Below are positions 7,946-16,043 of a DNA stretch of 64,000 nt, in pieces. Origin of the DNA: an uncultured Clostridia bacterium (GTDB lineage Bacteria > Bacillota > Clostridia > Oscillospirales > Acutalibacteraceae); assembly GCA_937901145.1 (NCBI GenBank), contig CALCHE010000228.1, positions 12,336-76,335 on the forward strand, read 5' to 3'. The notes under the pieces are model-generated. The model had not been told where the DNA came from, searched no databases, and saw only the letters and a list, made by a program, of their open reading frames with translations. Made by a program: the position numbers and the translations under genes. Each line of letters starts with the position of its first letter. The first letter of the stretch is position 1.

Positions 7946-8971
7946 TTATTCCTCCAATGTATCTGTTAACATTTCACCTACGAGTGAAGTGAGATATTCT
8001 ATGCTGGGTATGATTCTCGCGTAGTCGAGTCTGGTGGGACCGATGACACCGATCGTTCCTCCGTCATGACCTCCGATGGAATAGCGGGCGATGATCATAC
8101 TCGAATTTTCTAACTGTCGGTACATATTTTCCTTACCGATAATTACATTAAGTCCGGGCTTATCGGTGGAAATGGCTCTTTCGAGCTTATCTTTTTCATC
8201 GAAAAACTGCATCATTTCATAAATGCTGTTACCGAATTCTCTGTGGTGTAAAAGGTTCTGCTCACCCTCGAGTCTTATTTCGGCCTGCATAGCCTGTGCG
8301 GCGATGTCGGCTAAAACCACGAAAAGGGGACTCATTGAAAGTGCATTTGCACCGAGAGAGGCTACGAGAGTCTGTATCATAACCGTACCAACATCCGAGA
8401 CAGGTCTGCCGATGAAGCATTCGTTCACGATGTCGTAAAAGGTATTAACCATATCACGGGTAATTTCTGTATCAGTTTTACAGATGCCGTTTTTTATGAT
8501 ACCTGATGATGTCATCATTACTATCATCGCTATTCTCGTACCTACGGGCATAAGCTCTATATGCTTGATGGTGGCACCCTCGTCTGTCGGCGTAGTGGAC
8601 AGAGCGGCACAGCCCGTTATCTTTGCGAGCATTTCGCCTGCCTTTTCCAGAAGTTTGTCGGGAGAACCCATGAACCGTTCAAGCTCACGCTTGATCCCGA
8701 GACGCTCTTCATCTGAAAGCTGGTCTGCGTTCATCAGATGGTCGATGTAGTATCTGTAGCCCTTCTGAGAGGGGACACGTCCTGCTGAGGTATGGGGCTG
8801 ATCAAGATAACCCATTTCAGCCAGCTCACTCATCTCGTTTCTGATGGTAGCCGAAGAAACAGAGATTGGGAGACACTGCATTATCAGCTTTGAGCCGATA
8901 GGCTCGCCTGTTTTGATATACTGCTCTACGACAGCAGCAAGTATCATTTCCTTACGCTTTGCCAGCTCCAT
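7946..8971 (-). CDS. hrcA: Heat-inducible transcription repressor HrcA
   Basis: HrcA represses class I heat-shock genes by binding CIRCE. The 341-residue protein starts with a winged-helix domain (residues 1-75, SVSSATIRNEMSELAEMGYL) followed by the GAF-like dimerisation domain (SSMIIARYSIGGHDGGTIGVIGPTRLDYARIIPSIEYL near the end). It is preceded by AAGGAG and lies 50 bases downstream of a perfect CIRCE element, so the operon is autoregulated. Confidence 0.98.
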   Translation of the reverse strand: MELAKRKEMILAAVVEQYIKTGEPIGSKLIMQCLPISVSSATIRNEMSELAEMGYLDQPHTSAGRVPSQKGYRYYIDHLMNADQLSDEERLGIKRELERFMGSPDKLLEKAGEMLAKITGCAALSTTPTDEGATIKHIELMPVGTRIAMIVMMTSSGIIKNGICKTDTEITRDMVNTFYDIVNECFIGRPVSDVGTVMIQTLVASLGANALSMSPLFVVLADIAAQAMQAEIRLEGEQNLLHHREFGNSIYEMMQFFDEKDKLERAISTDKPGLNVIIGKENMYRQLENSSMIIARYSIGGHDGGTIGVIGPTRLDYARIIPSIEYLTSLVGEMLTDTLEE

Positions 8972-9020
8972 TTCTTCACACTCCTTATTTTTATCAGTCA
9001 GTAGTTCGTTTTATTAATTT

Positions 9021-9047
9021 TTAGCACTCTGTGTATTTGAGTGCTAA
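9021..9047 (-). promoter_or_regulatory. CIRCE operator
   Basis: TTAGCACTC, nine bases, GAGTGCTAA: an exact match to the CIRCE consensus bound by HrcA. It lies between the promoter at 9059-9087 and hrcA. Confidence 0.98.
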
Positions 9048-9058
9048 TCACTGTCATC

Positions 9059-9087
9059 AATATACTATCTTTGCTAAAAAAAGTCAA
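9059..9087 (-). promoter_or_regulatory. Sigma-A promoter of the hrcA operon
   Basis: On the minus strand TTGACT (9087-9082), a 17-nt spacer, and TATATT (9064-9059). The CIRCE operator covers the expected start site region. Confidence 0.85.
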
Positions 9088-9088
9088 T

Positions 9089-9137
9089 AGAAAAAAGCAA
9101 CTTTTTTCAAAAATCTTTTAAAAAAGCTGCTTTTTTA
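9089..9137 (-). terminator. Intrinsic terminator of the MBL hydrolase gene
   Basis: Arms at 9094-9107 and 9120-9133 (AAAGCAGCTTTTTT type, one G-U pair), followed on the minus strand by a T run. It abuts the hrcA -35 box. Confidence 0.8.
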
Positions 9138-9161
9138 ACTTCGTTTTAAGTTGTATCAGGG

Positions 9162-10037
9162 TTATGCTCTGTTATATATGAACTTGCCCTCATTCATAAA
9201 AGCTTTTATCTTCTCATCATCTACCAGTGCCTGCAGAATATTTCTGAGCATAACGGAATAGCTTACGTATTTTTCTGTTCGTATTTCCAGAGAGAGTGTT
9301 TTTAGGAATGCGGTGAACATTTCATCGAAGCCTACACCGTTACAAAGACCGTAAACGATTTCTTTTAATTCCTTCAGCTTGGCTATGTTAAGGTCGGCAA
9401 GCTCCTTTATATCTGCCAGAGGCTCATTGTGAGAGGGAACGTAAAATTCTGCTTCGCTTTCGCGGAGCATCTCCAGGGTTTTTATACTGCTGTTTACATC
9501 GTGAAAAAAGGGTGCCTTGAATTCTCTCCATGTTTTTTCAGAAAGTATGCTGTCAGCCACAAAGAACACACCGTCAGAGGTCTTAACACCTATCATATCG
9601 AAGGCGTGGCCCGGGAGCTTTATTATTTCCAGTCCTTCGGGAAGGTTTTCTTCAGTGAGAGCTTCGACAACAGTCGGCTCTACGGTAAAGAAAGGATTAC
9701 GGCTTTTATCTGTGTCGATGCCGTTATAATAGAAAGTGCCCTCCAGATCAGGCTGTGCAATAAAAGGCATTTCTTTTTCAGTGGCTAAAATCCTACATCC
9801 GTACTTTTCGTAAAAGTCCTTGTTTCCGCATATATGGTCTACATGACAGTGAGTACATATTATTGTGTCTACTGTAAGATTATTGGCTTTCAGATAATTA
9901 TTAACCGCTTTAGCCATTCTTTTATGATCCGTACCGTCGATGAGAACGACTCTGCTTTCATCGAGCTTATATATTCCTACATTGGAAAAGGCTTCAAAAT
10001 AGTAAGTATTACCTTTTATATGCTTAACTTCAAACAT
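9162..10037 (-). CDS. MBL-fold metallo-hydrolase
   Basis: The 291-residue metallo-beta-lactamase-fold protein has the metal-binding motif THCHVDH (about residues 62-68), the downstream LPGHAFDMIGV histidine, a VADSIL aspartate and a VPSHNEP histidine. These are the usual two-metal ligands. The C-terminal third is helical. The family includes hydrolases of many substrates, so the substrate cannot be read from the sequence. It is a single gene, divergent from the SLOG gene at 10115, with its own terminator. Confidence 0.88.
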   Translation of the reverse strand: MFEVKHIKGNTYYFEAFSNVGIYKLDESRVVLIDGTDHKRMAKAVNNYLKANNLTVDTIICTHCHVDHICGNKDFYEKYGCRILATEKEMPFIAQPDLEGTFYYNGIDTDKSRNPFFTVEPTVVEALTEENLPEGLEIIKLPGHAFDMIGVKTSDGVFFVADSILSEKTWREFKAPFFHDVNSSIKTLEMLRESEAEFYVPSHNEPLADIKELADLNIAKLKELKEIVYGLCNGVGFDEMFTAFLKTLSLEIRTEKYVSYSVMLRNILQALVDDEKIKAFMNEGKFIYNRA

Positions 10038-10114
10038 AGATATGCTCCTTATTATTGAAAAATAAATTTTTTTGTGATAAAATCAATTCATTGCTTTTTA
10101 TGAGAAGGTGTGTT

Positions 10115-10480
10115 ATGACAGTCGGTATTGCGGGTTCGCGCTCTTTGGATGTACCCATTCCCGAAAATATAATAGAAACAGACGGTGTGTCTATGATATA
10201 CACAGGCGGTGCTGTAGGTATTGACCGACGCGTCCGTGATTTCGCAGCGAAAAAAAGCATTCAGATCACAGAAATACTTCCTGAATATGACCTTTACGGA
10301 AAGTATGCACCTCTTGTCAGAAATGAGCTGATTGTACGTCTGAGCGACATAATGTATGTTTTCTGGGACGGTAAAAGCCGCGGAACTGACAATGTAATAA
10401 ATCTGTGCAAAGAAAATAATAAGCCCTGTAAGGTATATTTATGGAACAAAAACGGATTTTATCTGACAGACAGATATTAA
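10115..10480 (+). CDS. SLOG-family (YspA/DUF2493-like) protein
   Basis: The 121-residue Rossmann-like protein starts at the ATG preceded by GAAGG; an upstream in-frame extension has no ribosome binding site. SLOG features are seen: GIAGSRSL near the N-terminus, IYTGGAVGIDRRVRDFA in the middle, and the FWDGKSRGTDNVI strand-loop. Such domains bind nucleotides or nucleotide-derived ligands and are related to DprA and lysine-decarboxylase-like proteins. The specific ligand is unknown. It is a single gene ending at a terminator. Confidence 0.75.
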   Translation: MTVGIAGSRSLDVPIPENIIETDGVSMIYTGGAVGIDRRVRDFAAKKSIQITEILPEYDLYGKYAPLVRNELIVRLSDIMYVFWDGKSRGTDNVINLCKENNKPCKVYLWNKNGFYLTDRY

Positions 10481-10482
10481 CG

Positions 10483-10513
10483 AAACAGTTGCGTAAACCG
10501 TAGCTGTTTTTTT
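10483..10513 (+). terminator. Intrinsic terminator
   Basis: AAACAGTTGCG and CGTAGCTGTTT form an 11-bp stem with G-U pairs, followed by a T run. Confidence 0.8.
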
Positions 10514-10573
10514 ATTATTGTTTTTCATTATATAATAATATTATCTTAAAATCAATAAAAAATAACGTCCTTA

Positions 10574-10602
10574 TTGTTTTTGAACAATGCATGTGATAAA
10601 AT
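10574..10602 (+). promoter_or_regulatory. Promoter of uvrC
   Basis: TTGTTT at 10574-10579, a 17-nt spacer, and TAAAAT at 10597-10602. Confidence 0.6.
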
Positions 10603-10637
10603 AATACAGTAAAGAAAGATTAAAAGGAGGTAGTATT

Positions 10638-12476
10638 ATGCCTGAAAATAAAAAACTTCCCATTCTTCGCAGCAAGGCAATGAAGCTGCCTCTTACTCCC
10701 GGTGTATATATAATGAAAAATAAAGACGGTAAAATTATATACATCGGCAAAGCAAAAAAACTGAAAAACCGCGTGAGTCAGTATTTCGGTTCTCAGAGCG
10801 GACACAGCACCAAGGTAAGAAAAATGGTCGAGAATGTGGATGATTTTGATTATATTCTTACGGACAGCGAGTTTGAGGCGCTGGTTCTTGAGTGTAGTCT
10901 TATCAAGCAGAATATGCCGAAATATAACATTCTTTTAAAGGATGATAAGGGTTACAGCTATATAAAAATTACTAAAGGCCCGTGGGGCAAAATAAGTCCC
11001 TGCTTCCGCAAGGATGATCCCGATGCAGATTATCTCGGGCCTTACACAGGTAACTATTCCGTAACCAATGCCTGTGCCCGTGCGGCGGAAATATTCCGTC
11101 TGCCCACCTGTAATAAGGTATTCCCACGTGATATTAAAAGCTCCCGTCCCTGTCTTAACTATTTCATTTCCCGATGCAGTGCTCCCTGTGCCGGCAAAAT
11201 AAGTCAGGCAGAATATGAGGAAAACCTTAAAAGTGCAGTAGAATTTCTGAAAAATCCCGATGCATCTGCTGTAAAAGAGCTTCGCGCGGAAATGGAAAAG
11301 GCTGCAGAAAACCTTGATTTCGAAAAAGCTGCTAAGCTCCGTGATCGTATAAAGGCTATAGAGAGAATTTCTCAGAAGCAGAAGGTGGTGGTTAACTCTG
11401 AAGGGGATGAGGATGTATTTGCCATCGCTCAGAGGGGCAATAAAGCCTGTCTGTCAGTTCTTTCCTTTGAACAGGGTGCGCTTAAAAACAGCGAGCATTT
11501 TATATTTGATACCGGTGAAAATCTTGCCGATGAAAGACAGTCACTTATTACCTCATATTATTCTCTTGACCGTAAGATTCCTCCGCTTATTATAGTGGAC
11601 GGGGAGGTAAGTGACAGTGAGCTTATTACACAGTGGCTTTCGGAAAAGAGAGGTAAAAAGGTTACACTTCTTATTCCTCAGAGAGGGGACAAGGTTAAGC
11701 TTACACAGATGTGTCTTACCAATGCAGCTCAGAAGCTCAGCGAGCATTTAGGCTTTTTCGGTGCAGATACAGCTGTGCTCGATGAACTGAAAAAAATCCT
11801 GGCCCTGAAAAAGACTCCCGAATATATCGAGGCTTATGATATATCTCACACAGCTGGCAGTGATAATGTAGCGGGTATGGTAGTATTCAAGGATGCCAGA
11901 CCGCTTCGTAGTGCCTATAAGCGTTTTTCTATCAAAACCTTTTCAGGACAGGACGATTACGGTTCGATGCGCGAGGTAATCAGCCGAAGACTTAACCGCT
12001 ATGTTGAAAACGAAGGAAGTGATGAGGGATTCGGCAGACTTCCTGACCTTATTCTTCTTGACGGCGGTCAGGGGCAGGTGAGTGCGGTCAAGCCTATAAT
12101 CGAAGCATTCGGACTCGATATACCTGTTTTCGGTATGGTTAAGGACTCGAAGCACCGCACCAGAGCCATAACTGATGAAGGGCAGGAAATATCCATAAAT
12201 TCGGGCAGAAAGGTCTTTACGCTCATTTCCTCCATCCAGGAGGAGGTGCACCGATTCGCCATAACCTACCACAAATCAAAGCACAGCAAAAACAGTCTTG
12301 CTCTGTCTCTAACCAAAATCGAAGGCATCGGCGAAAAAAAGGCAGCTCTTCTTCTTAAGCATTTTAAAACCCTGTCTAATGTAAGAACTGCTGACAGAGA
12401 AGCTCTCACAGCAGTAAAAGGTATCAGCCGAAAGGATGCAGAGAATATTTTCATTTATTTTAATGAGGTACGATGA
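10638..12476 (+). CDS. uvrC: Excinuclease ABC subunit C
   Basis: UvrC makes both incisions around bulky lesions in nucleotide excision repair with UvrA and UvrB. The 612-residue protein is full length. The GIY-YIG nuclease domain is at the N-terminus (PGVYIMKNKDGKIIYIGKAKKLKNR). The UVR helix pair is at about residues 200-235, the RNase H-like C-terminal nuclease follows (YIEAYDISHTAGSDNVAGMVVF, LILLDGGQGQV), and the helix-hairpin-helix tail ends the protein (LTKIEGIGEKKAALLL). The ribosome binding site AAAGGAGG precedes the ATG. uvrA and uvrB are not in the window. Confidence 0.98.
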   Translation: MPENKKLPILRSKAMKLPLTPGVYIMKNKDGKIIYIGKAKKLKNRVSQYFGSQSGHSTKVRKMVENVDDFDYILTDSEFEALVLECSLIKQNMPKYNILLKDDKGYSYIKITKGPWGKISPCFRKDDPDADYLGPYTGNYSVTNACARAAEIFRLPTCNKVFPRDIKSSRPCLNYFISRCSAPCAGKISQAEYEENLKSAVEFLKNPDASAVKELRAEMEKAAENLDFEKAAKLRDRIKAIERISQKQKVVVNSEGDEDVFAIAQRGNKACLSVLSFEQGALKNSEHFIFDTGENLADERQSLITSYYSLDRKIPPLIIVDGEVSDSELITQWLSEKRGKKVTLLIPQRGDKVKLTQMCLTNAAQKLSEHLGFFGADTAVLDELKKILALKKTPEYIEAYDISHTAGSDNVAGMVVFKDARPLRSAYKRFSIKTFSGQDDYGSMREVISRRLNRYVENEGSDEGFGRLPDLILLDGGQGQVSAVKPIIEAFGLDIPVFGMVKDSKHRTRAITDEGQEISINSGRKVFTLISSIQEEVHRFAITYHKSKHSKNSLALSLTKIEGIGEKKAALLLKHFKTLSNVRTADREALTAVKGISRKDAENIFIYFNEVR

Positions 12477-12500
12477 AGCTTAATTTTTTGTCGATTTGTG

Positions 12501-12529
12501 TTGAAATATTTCACTGTGTGTGTTATAAT
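12501..12529 (+). promoter_or_regulatory. Promoter of the XRE regulator with a palindrome on the -35 box
   Basis: TTGAAA at 12501-12506, a 17-nt spacer, and TATAAT at 12524-12529. A perfect 12-bp palindrome TGAAATATTTCA (12502-12513) overlaps the -35 box and could be an autoregulatory operator. Confidence 0.75.
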
Positions 12530-12558
12530 GTCACAAATTATTTCAAAGGAGAATTCTG

Positions 12559-12930
12559 ATGCTTGCAGATAATCTCAGACTTTTAAGAAAAAATTTCAAA
12601 CTGACTCAGCAGGAGGTAGCTGACATTCTCGGCATTGACAGAAGCACTTATACCTTTTACGAAGCCGGAAAAAGCACACCTTCGAAAGAAAATATAGTTA
12701 AGCTTTGTGATATTTTCAATGTGACAGTCGGCTATCTTTTCGGTGTGGAAAAGAACTGCCCTGAGTTGAAGGTTGCTAACCGTTCTGATTTCATAGATGA
12801 AAACCTTCACGGACTTAAGGAAATATCCAGAAATGAAAAGTTCATTCTTATGGCTTACAGAAGCCTCGACAGTGAAAGCAAGGAACAGTTTGTAGATGTG
12901 GTGAAAAAATTCCTCAAGGAAACAAAATAA
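12559..12930 (+). CDS. XRE-family transcriptional regulator
   Basis: The 123-residue protein has an N-terminal Cro/CI helix-turn-helix at about residues 5-60 (LRLLRKNFKLTQQEVADILG, then STYTFYEAGKSTPS). The C-terminal helical part probably dimerises (SLDSESKEQFVDVVKKFLKE). The gene has its own promoter. It lies 82 bases upstream of the secreted protein at 13013, whose promoter carries an inverted repeat over its -35 box. It is therefore a candidate regulator of that protein and perhaps of the peptide after it; this is inference. Confidence 0.92.
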   Translation: MLADNLRLLRKNFKLTQQEVADILGIDRSTYTFYEAGKSTPSKENIVKLCDIFNVTVGYLFGVEKNCPELKVANRSDFIDENLHGLKEISRNEKFILMAYRSLDSESKEQFVDVVKKFLKETK

Positions 12931-12952
12931 TTATTTCTTTATATAAAAAATA

Positions 12953-12981
12953 TTGACAAAAAGGTCAATAAATTATATACT
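12953..12981 (+). promoter_or_regulatory. Promoter with candidate operator before the acidic secreted protein
   Basis: TTGACA at 12953-12958, a 17-nt spacer, and TATACT at 12976-12981. A perfect inverted repeat TATTGAC-6-GTCAATA (12951-12970) covers the -35 box, as expected for a repressor site. Confidence 0.8.
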
Positions 12982-13012
12982 TAAAGTACTAAATATTAAG
13001 GAGGAGATAACT

Positions 13013-13411
13013 ATGAAAAAGGTTATTTCAATTTTACTCGCAGTTTTAATGATGTTCTCACTCGTTTCAGTTGCATTTGCTACTGAGGATACAGGTACTA
13101 CAGACATTCCTGTAACTGAAGCTCCCGAAGAAGGTACTGAAAGCATTATTCCCGACCTCGGTGAATATAACTGGATTCTTGACCTTCCCTTCTGGACAGT
13201 AGGTCCTGCTCTTAAGTTCGCAAAGATCGCTCTTAAGCTCGTAAGCGTTTACCTCAAGGTTGCAAAAATCTTCGGTCTCGTAGAAAAGGATATGGACGAT
13301 TATATCATCGATATTATCAAGGGTATGATCGATGATGCACAGAACGCAGGTCAGACTGAAGAACCCACTACTGAAGCTACTGAGCCTTCATCAACACCTG
13401 TAATTGCATAA
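13013..13411 (+). CDS. Secreted acidic protein with hydrophobic helical core
   Basis: The 132-residue protein starts at the ATG preceded by AAGGAGGAG. A Sec signal peptide spans residues 1-23 (MKKVISILLAVLMMFSLVSV then AFA). The mature protein begins with a Thr/Glu/Pro-rich stretch. It then has amphipathic or hydrophobic helices (WILDLPFWTVGPALKFAKIA, LVSVYLKVAKIFGLVEKDMD) and ends in a TE/P-rich tail. No cysteine is present. The signal peptide resembles that of the Cys-rich protein at 2985, and both genes are followed by tiny amphipathic peptide ORFs. Function unknown. Confidence 0.82.
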   Translation: MKKVISILLAVLMMFSLVSVAFATEDTGTTDIPVTEAPEEGTESIIPDLGEYNWILDLPFWTVGPALKFAKIALKLVSVYLKVAKIFGLVEKDMDDYIIDIIKGMIDDAQNAGQTEEPTTEATEPSSTPVIA

Positions 13412-13422
13412 GATTACATATT

Positions 13423-13452
13423 AAAAGCATCCTTAGGGGTGCTTTTTTCTTT
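13423..13452 (+). terminator. Intrinsic terminator
   Basis: AAAAGCATCC, loop TTAG, GGGTGCTTTTTT. It closes the acidic secreted protein gene. Confidence 0.8.
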
Positions 13453-13531
13453 TAAAAAGTTATAAAATCTTATTTTTTTTATTAATAAATATTTAATTTC
13501 ATTCAACTTTGCTTTTAATATTATTTACCTA

Positions 13532-13560
13532 TTGACAAAAGAATAACAATCAGTTAAAAT
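13532..13560 (+). promoter_or_regulatory. Sigma-A promoter of peptide 4
   Basis: TTGACA at 13532-13537, a 17-nt spacer, and TAAAAT at 13555-13560. Confidence 0.85.
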
Positions 13561-13590
13561 TAAATCAATAATTATTAGGAGGACTAAACA

Positions 13591-13725
13591 ATGGAACTTA
13601 TTGAAAAACTTTATCTTCAGATTTTAAACTTAATTCTTGATCTTCTCACAGCTTTCGGTGCTGATACCAGCGTTGTAGAGGAAATGATTAACGCTACTAA
13701 GAAAGAAGAAAGCGAAGAAGCATAA
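13591..13725 (+). CDS. Tiny leaderless amphipathic peptide 4 (44 aa)
   Basis: A 44-codon ORF starts at the ATG preceded by TTAGGAGGACTAAACA. The Leu/Ile-rich amphipathic helix (LIEKLYLQILNLILDLLTAF) is followed by a GAD turn, a short helix and a very acidic tail (TKKEESEEA). Counted charge is about -7. It has no signal peptide, Cys or Trp. Its own strong promoter and terminator match the pattern of the peptides at 3613-4164. Same layout (helix plus acidic tail), different sequence. Function unknown. Confidence 0.75.
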   Translation: MELIEKLYLQILNLILDLLTAFGADTSVVEEMINATKKEESEEA

Positions 13726-13742
13726 TTATCTGTGAATCTCTT

Positions 13743-13775
13743 CATCCTCCGATGAATTTCGGAGGATTTTCTTTT
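13743..13775 (+). terminator. Intrinsic terminator after peptide 4
   Basis: ATCCTCCGA, loop of six bases, TCGGAGGAT, then TTTCTTTT. Confidence 0.85.
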
Positions 13776-13875
13776 AATATTTATTAATGAAAAAAACGAA
13801 GATTTTAAATTAATTTTACAGTAAAATGATTATAATATAGAATATTATTATAAAAATTCACGGAGGGGTTTTGTT

Positions 13876-14679
13876 ATGAATAATTTTATCGAATACATTG
13901 ACAAGTCTTTTGAAAATATGAAGGAAACAGAATCACTGTACCGTTATAAGCAGAAGCTTTTGGCACAAATGACGGAAAGAGCAAACGAACTTGTGGCTGC
14001 AGGTCTTAAGGATGATAAAATTATATGTGCCATAATTATGGATGAATATCCTGATCTTGCAGGCAAATATAAAGAATCGATGAAGAAAAAAACTGAAATG
14101 AGCAAAAAATCAAGGAAGAGCTCCCTTATTGCTGTCGGCACTATGGGCGGCATCTTCGCCGTTGTGTGTCTTTATCTTGCTGTCAGCTTCCTTACAGGTG
14201 ACTGGGGCAAAACATGGATGCTTCTTCTCGGCGGAATTTTTGCAGTTCTTGTTTTTATGTTTGTTGTCATTGCCGGAAGACTTACTAAAAAAACAGGAAA
14301 ATTCGGCTTTGTTTCACGGATACTGTGTGTAGGTGCAGTAGCTCTTATAGCTACATATATGTTCCTTTTTACCACGATAATTGTTCCTGTTCAGGGAAGC
14401 TGGATTATATTTGTACTGGCGATTCCCTTTGCCATGATTTTCGATATGCTATTATCTTATAAATTCAATAAAAAGACTGGAATTTTCAGTGTGCTTCTTT
14501 ACATACCCGCTGTATTTACACTGTTTTATGTAGTTCTCGGTATAGCGAAGGTTCTTCCCTGGCATCCGGGTTGGCTCCTTATACTTTTGGGTATATTTGT
14601 AGATTTTGTGGTAGTAACTGTACGACTTCTTTCAGGTACGAAAGTAAAAGAGGAGGATGAAGGATGGAGCGAAGATTAA
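13876..14679 (+). CDS. Polytopic membrane protein of unknown function
   Basis: The 267-residue protein begins with a cytoplasmic helical region of about 75 residues, rich in charged residues, that resembles the prefix domains of permease-like proteins. A Lys/Ser-rich junction leads into six or so membrane helices (about 84-106, 115-135, 150-170, 175-192, 203-222, 230-250). It ends in an acidic tail (KEEDEGWSED). The start follows GGAGGGG. Its end overlaps the next gene by 16 bases, so the two are probably co-translated. I do not recognise a transport family; a membrane partner for the acyltransferase-like enzyme next door is possible. Confidence 0.75.
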   Translation: MNNFIEYIDKSFENMKETESLYRYKQKLLAQMTERANELVAAGLKDDKIICAIIMDEYPDLAGKYKESMKKKTEMSKKSRKSSLIAVGTMGGIFAVVCLYLAVSFLTGDWGKTWMLLLGGIFAVLVFMFVVIAGRLTKKTGKFGFVSRILCVGAVALIATYMFLFTTIIVPVQGSWIIFVLAIPFAMIFDMLLSYKFNKKTGIFSVLLYIPAVFTLFYVVLGIAKVLPWHPGWLLILLGIFVDFVVVTVRLLSGTKVKEEDEGWSED

Positions 14680-15947
14680 ATGCCGAGCTTTGGGATAAGA
14701 TGCACTATCTATTCCGAGATTTTAACGACAGAATGGTTCATCTCGAGCTTCATTACGATTATGAAATTAACTATGAAGCATTCCGGACGGTGCTTATCTG
14801 CTTCTTTGAAAAGGCACCTGTTTTCCATTCCGGCTTCGTGGATAATAAGGTAAGACCCTACTGGGAGGTAAAGCCCTACGATATCGACGATGTAATTACA
14901 CTTAAGCATATTTCAGATGAAGAGGTTCCATTCGCTGTGGATAACTTTCTTACTCAGTATATTCCGCCTGAGAGCAGTTTACAGATGAAGGTAGGAGTGT
15001 TCTATCACAGCGGTAAAACTACCGTATGCTTTGTTGAGAATCATATGTGTATGGATGGCGGTGATTTCAAATATTTCATAAGTGCCTTCTGTAAAAATTA
15101 CAATGATTACATCGAAAAGGGAATATTACCTCTTAATTTTAAAGAGGGCACACGCTCTTATGAGTCGGTTTATGATGATTTCACTCCCGCTCAGGAAAAA
15201 ATGGCCAGAAACCTTTATAAAAATGTCTGTGCTAAGGATGACCACAAATTTCCTCTCACAGAGGACAGAGAGGAAGACCGTAGCTTTATAGCTCGAAGAA
15301 AGCTGACTGAGGAAGATTTCCTTATTCTTAAGCAGGTCGGCAAAAAATACGGTGCTACAGTAAACGACGTGCTTGTTGCTGCGTATTTTGACGCACTTTA
15401 TAATCTGGCAGAATATAACCCTGATGACAGTGTTACCATTTCTTGCGCTATTGACCTTAGACGTCATATCAAAGACAGTACAGATCAGGGCATAACTAAC
15501 CATACAGCTTTTATGCAGTGCAGAATACCCCGTCTCGGTGATGATATAATCGAAACACTGAAGTATGTGGTAAACTCAGCCAATCTTTTCAAAAAAGATA
15601 AGTTTATGGGCCTTTACGGCCTGCCGCTTCTTCGTTTCGGTTATAAAATATTACCTCACGCCGCCAGTGAGGAGATAATCAAGATAGGCTATTCAAATCC
15701 GCTTCTGGCTATGAGTAATATCGGTATTCTTGACCATAAAGCTCTGGCTCTCGAGGGACATGAGCCTACTGACGGATTTATGACAGGCGCAGTCAAGTAT
15801 AAGCCCTATGTTCTCCTTTCAGCCACATCAATGAAAAATGTCATCACTCTTTCGATGTGTGTCAGAGGTAACAGTGATGATAAAAAAATTGTAGAACGGT
15901 TCTTCGATCTTTATGAGGAAAGCGTAGAAAAATTAAAAAATTCATAA
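14664..15947 (+). CDS. Condensation-domain/acyltransferase-like protein
   Basis: The 427-residue protein resembles the superfamily that includes NRPS condensation domains, wax ester synthases and PapA-type acyltransferases. The HxxxDG motif is seen as NHMCMDGGDF (about residue 130). The C-terminal half has YGATVNDVLVAAYFDAL and a DLRRHI segment typical of the fold, including NHTAFMQCRIP. It has no carrier or adenylation domain beside it, so a standalone O- or N-acyltransferase is more likely than peptide synthesis. It overlaps the membrane protein upstream by 16 bases and ends at a terminator. Confidence 0.75.
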   Translation: MERRLNAELWDKMHYLFRDFNDRMVHLELHYDYEINYEAFRTVLICFFEKAPVFHSGFVDNKVRPYWEVKPYDIDDVITLKHISDEEVPFAVDNFLTQYIPPESSLQMKVGVFYHSGKTTVCFVENHMCMDGGDFKYFISAFCKNYNDYIEKGILPLNFKEGTRSYESVYDDFTPAQEKMARNLYKNVCAKDDHKFPLTEDREEDRSFIARRKLTEEDFLILKQVGKKYGATVNDVLVAAYFDALYNLAEYNPDDSVTISCAIDLRRHIKDSTDQGITNHTAFMQCRIPRLGDDIIETLKYVVNSANLFKKDKFMGLYGLPLLRFGYKILPHAASEEIIKIGYSNPLLAMSNIGILDHKALALEGHEPTDGFMTGAVKYKPYVLLSATSMKNVITLSMCVRGNSDDKKIVERFFDLYEESVEKLKNS

Positions 15948-15951
15948 GCTT

Positions 15952-15980
15952 TTGAGTGCTCTTCTGAGCACTCTTTTTTT
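15952..15980 (+). terminator. Intrinsic terminator
   Basis: GAGTGCTC, loop TTCT, GAGCACTC, then seven T. Confidence 0.9.
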
Positions 15981-15997
15981 ATACATAAAAGCAAGTG

Positions 15998-16027
15998 TTG
16001 AGGGTTAAAATAATTTCGAAATAAAAT
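15998..16027 (+). promoter_or_regulatory. Possible promoter of the nucleoside transporter operon
   Basis: TTGAGG at 15998-16003, an 18-nt spacer, and TAAAAT at 16022-16027. Weaker match than other promoters in the window. Confidence 0.45.
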
Positions 16028-16043
16028 TTTACGGAAAGCGGGA

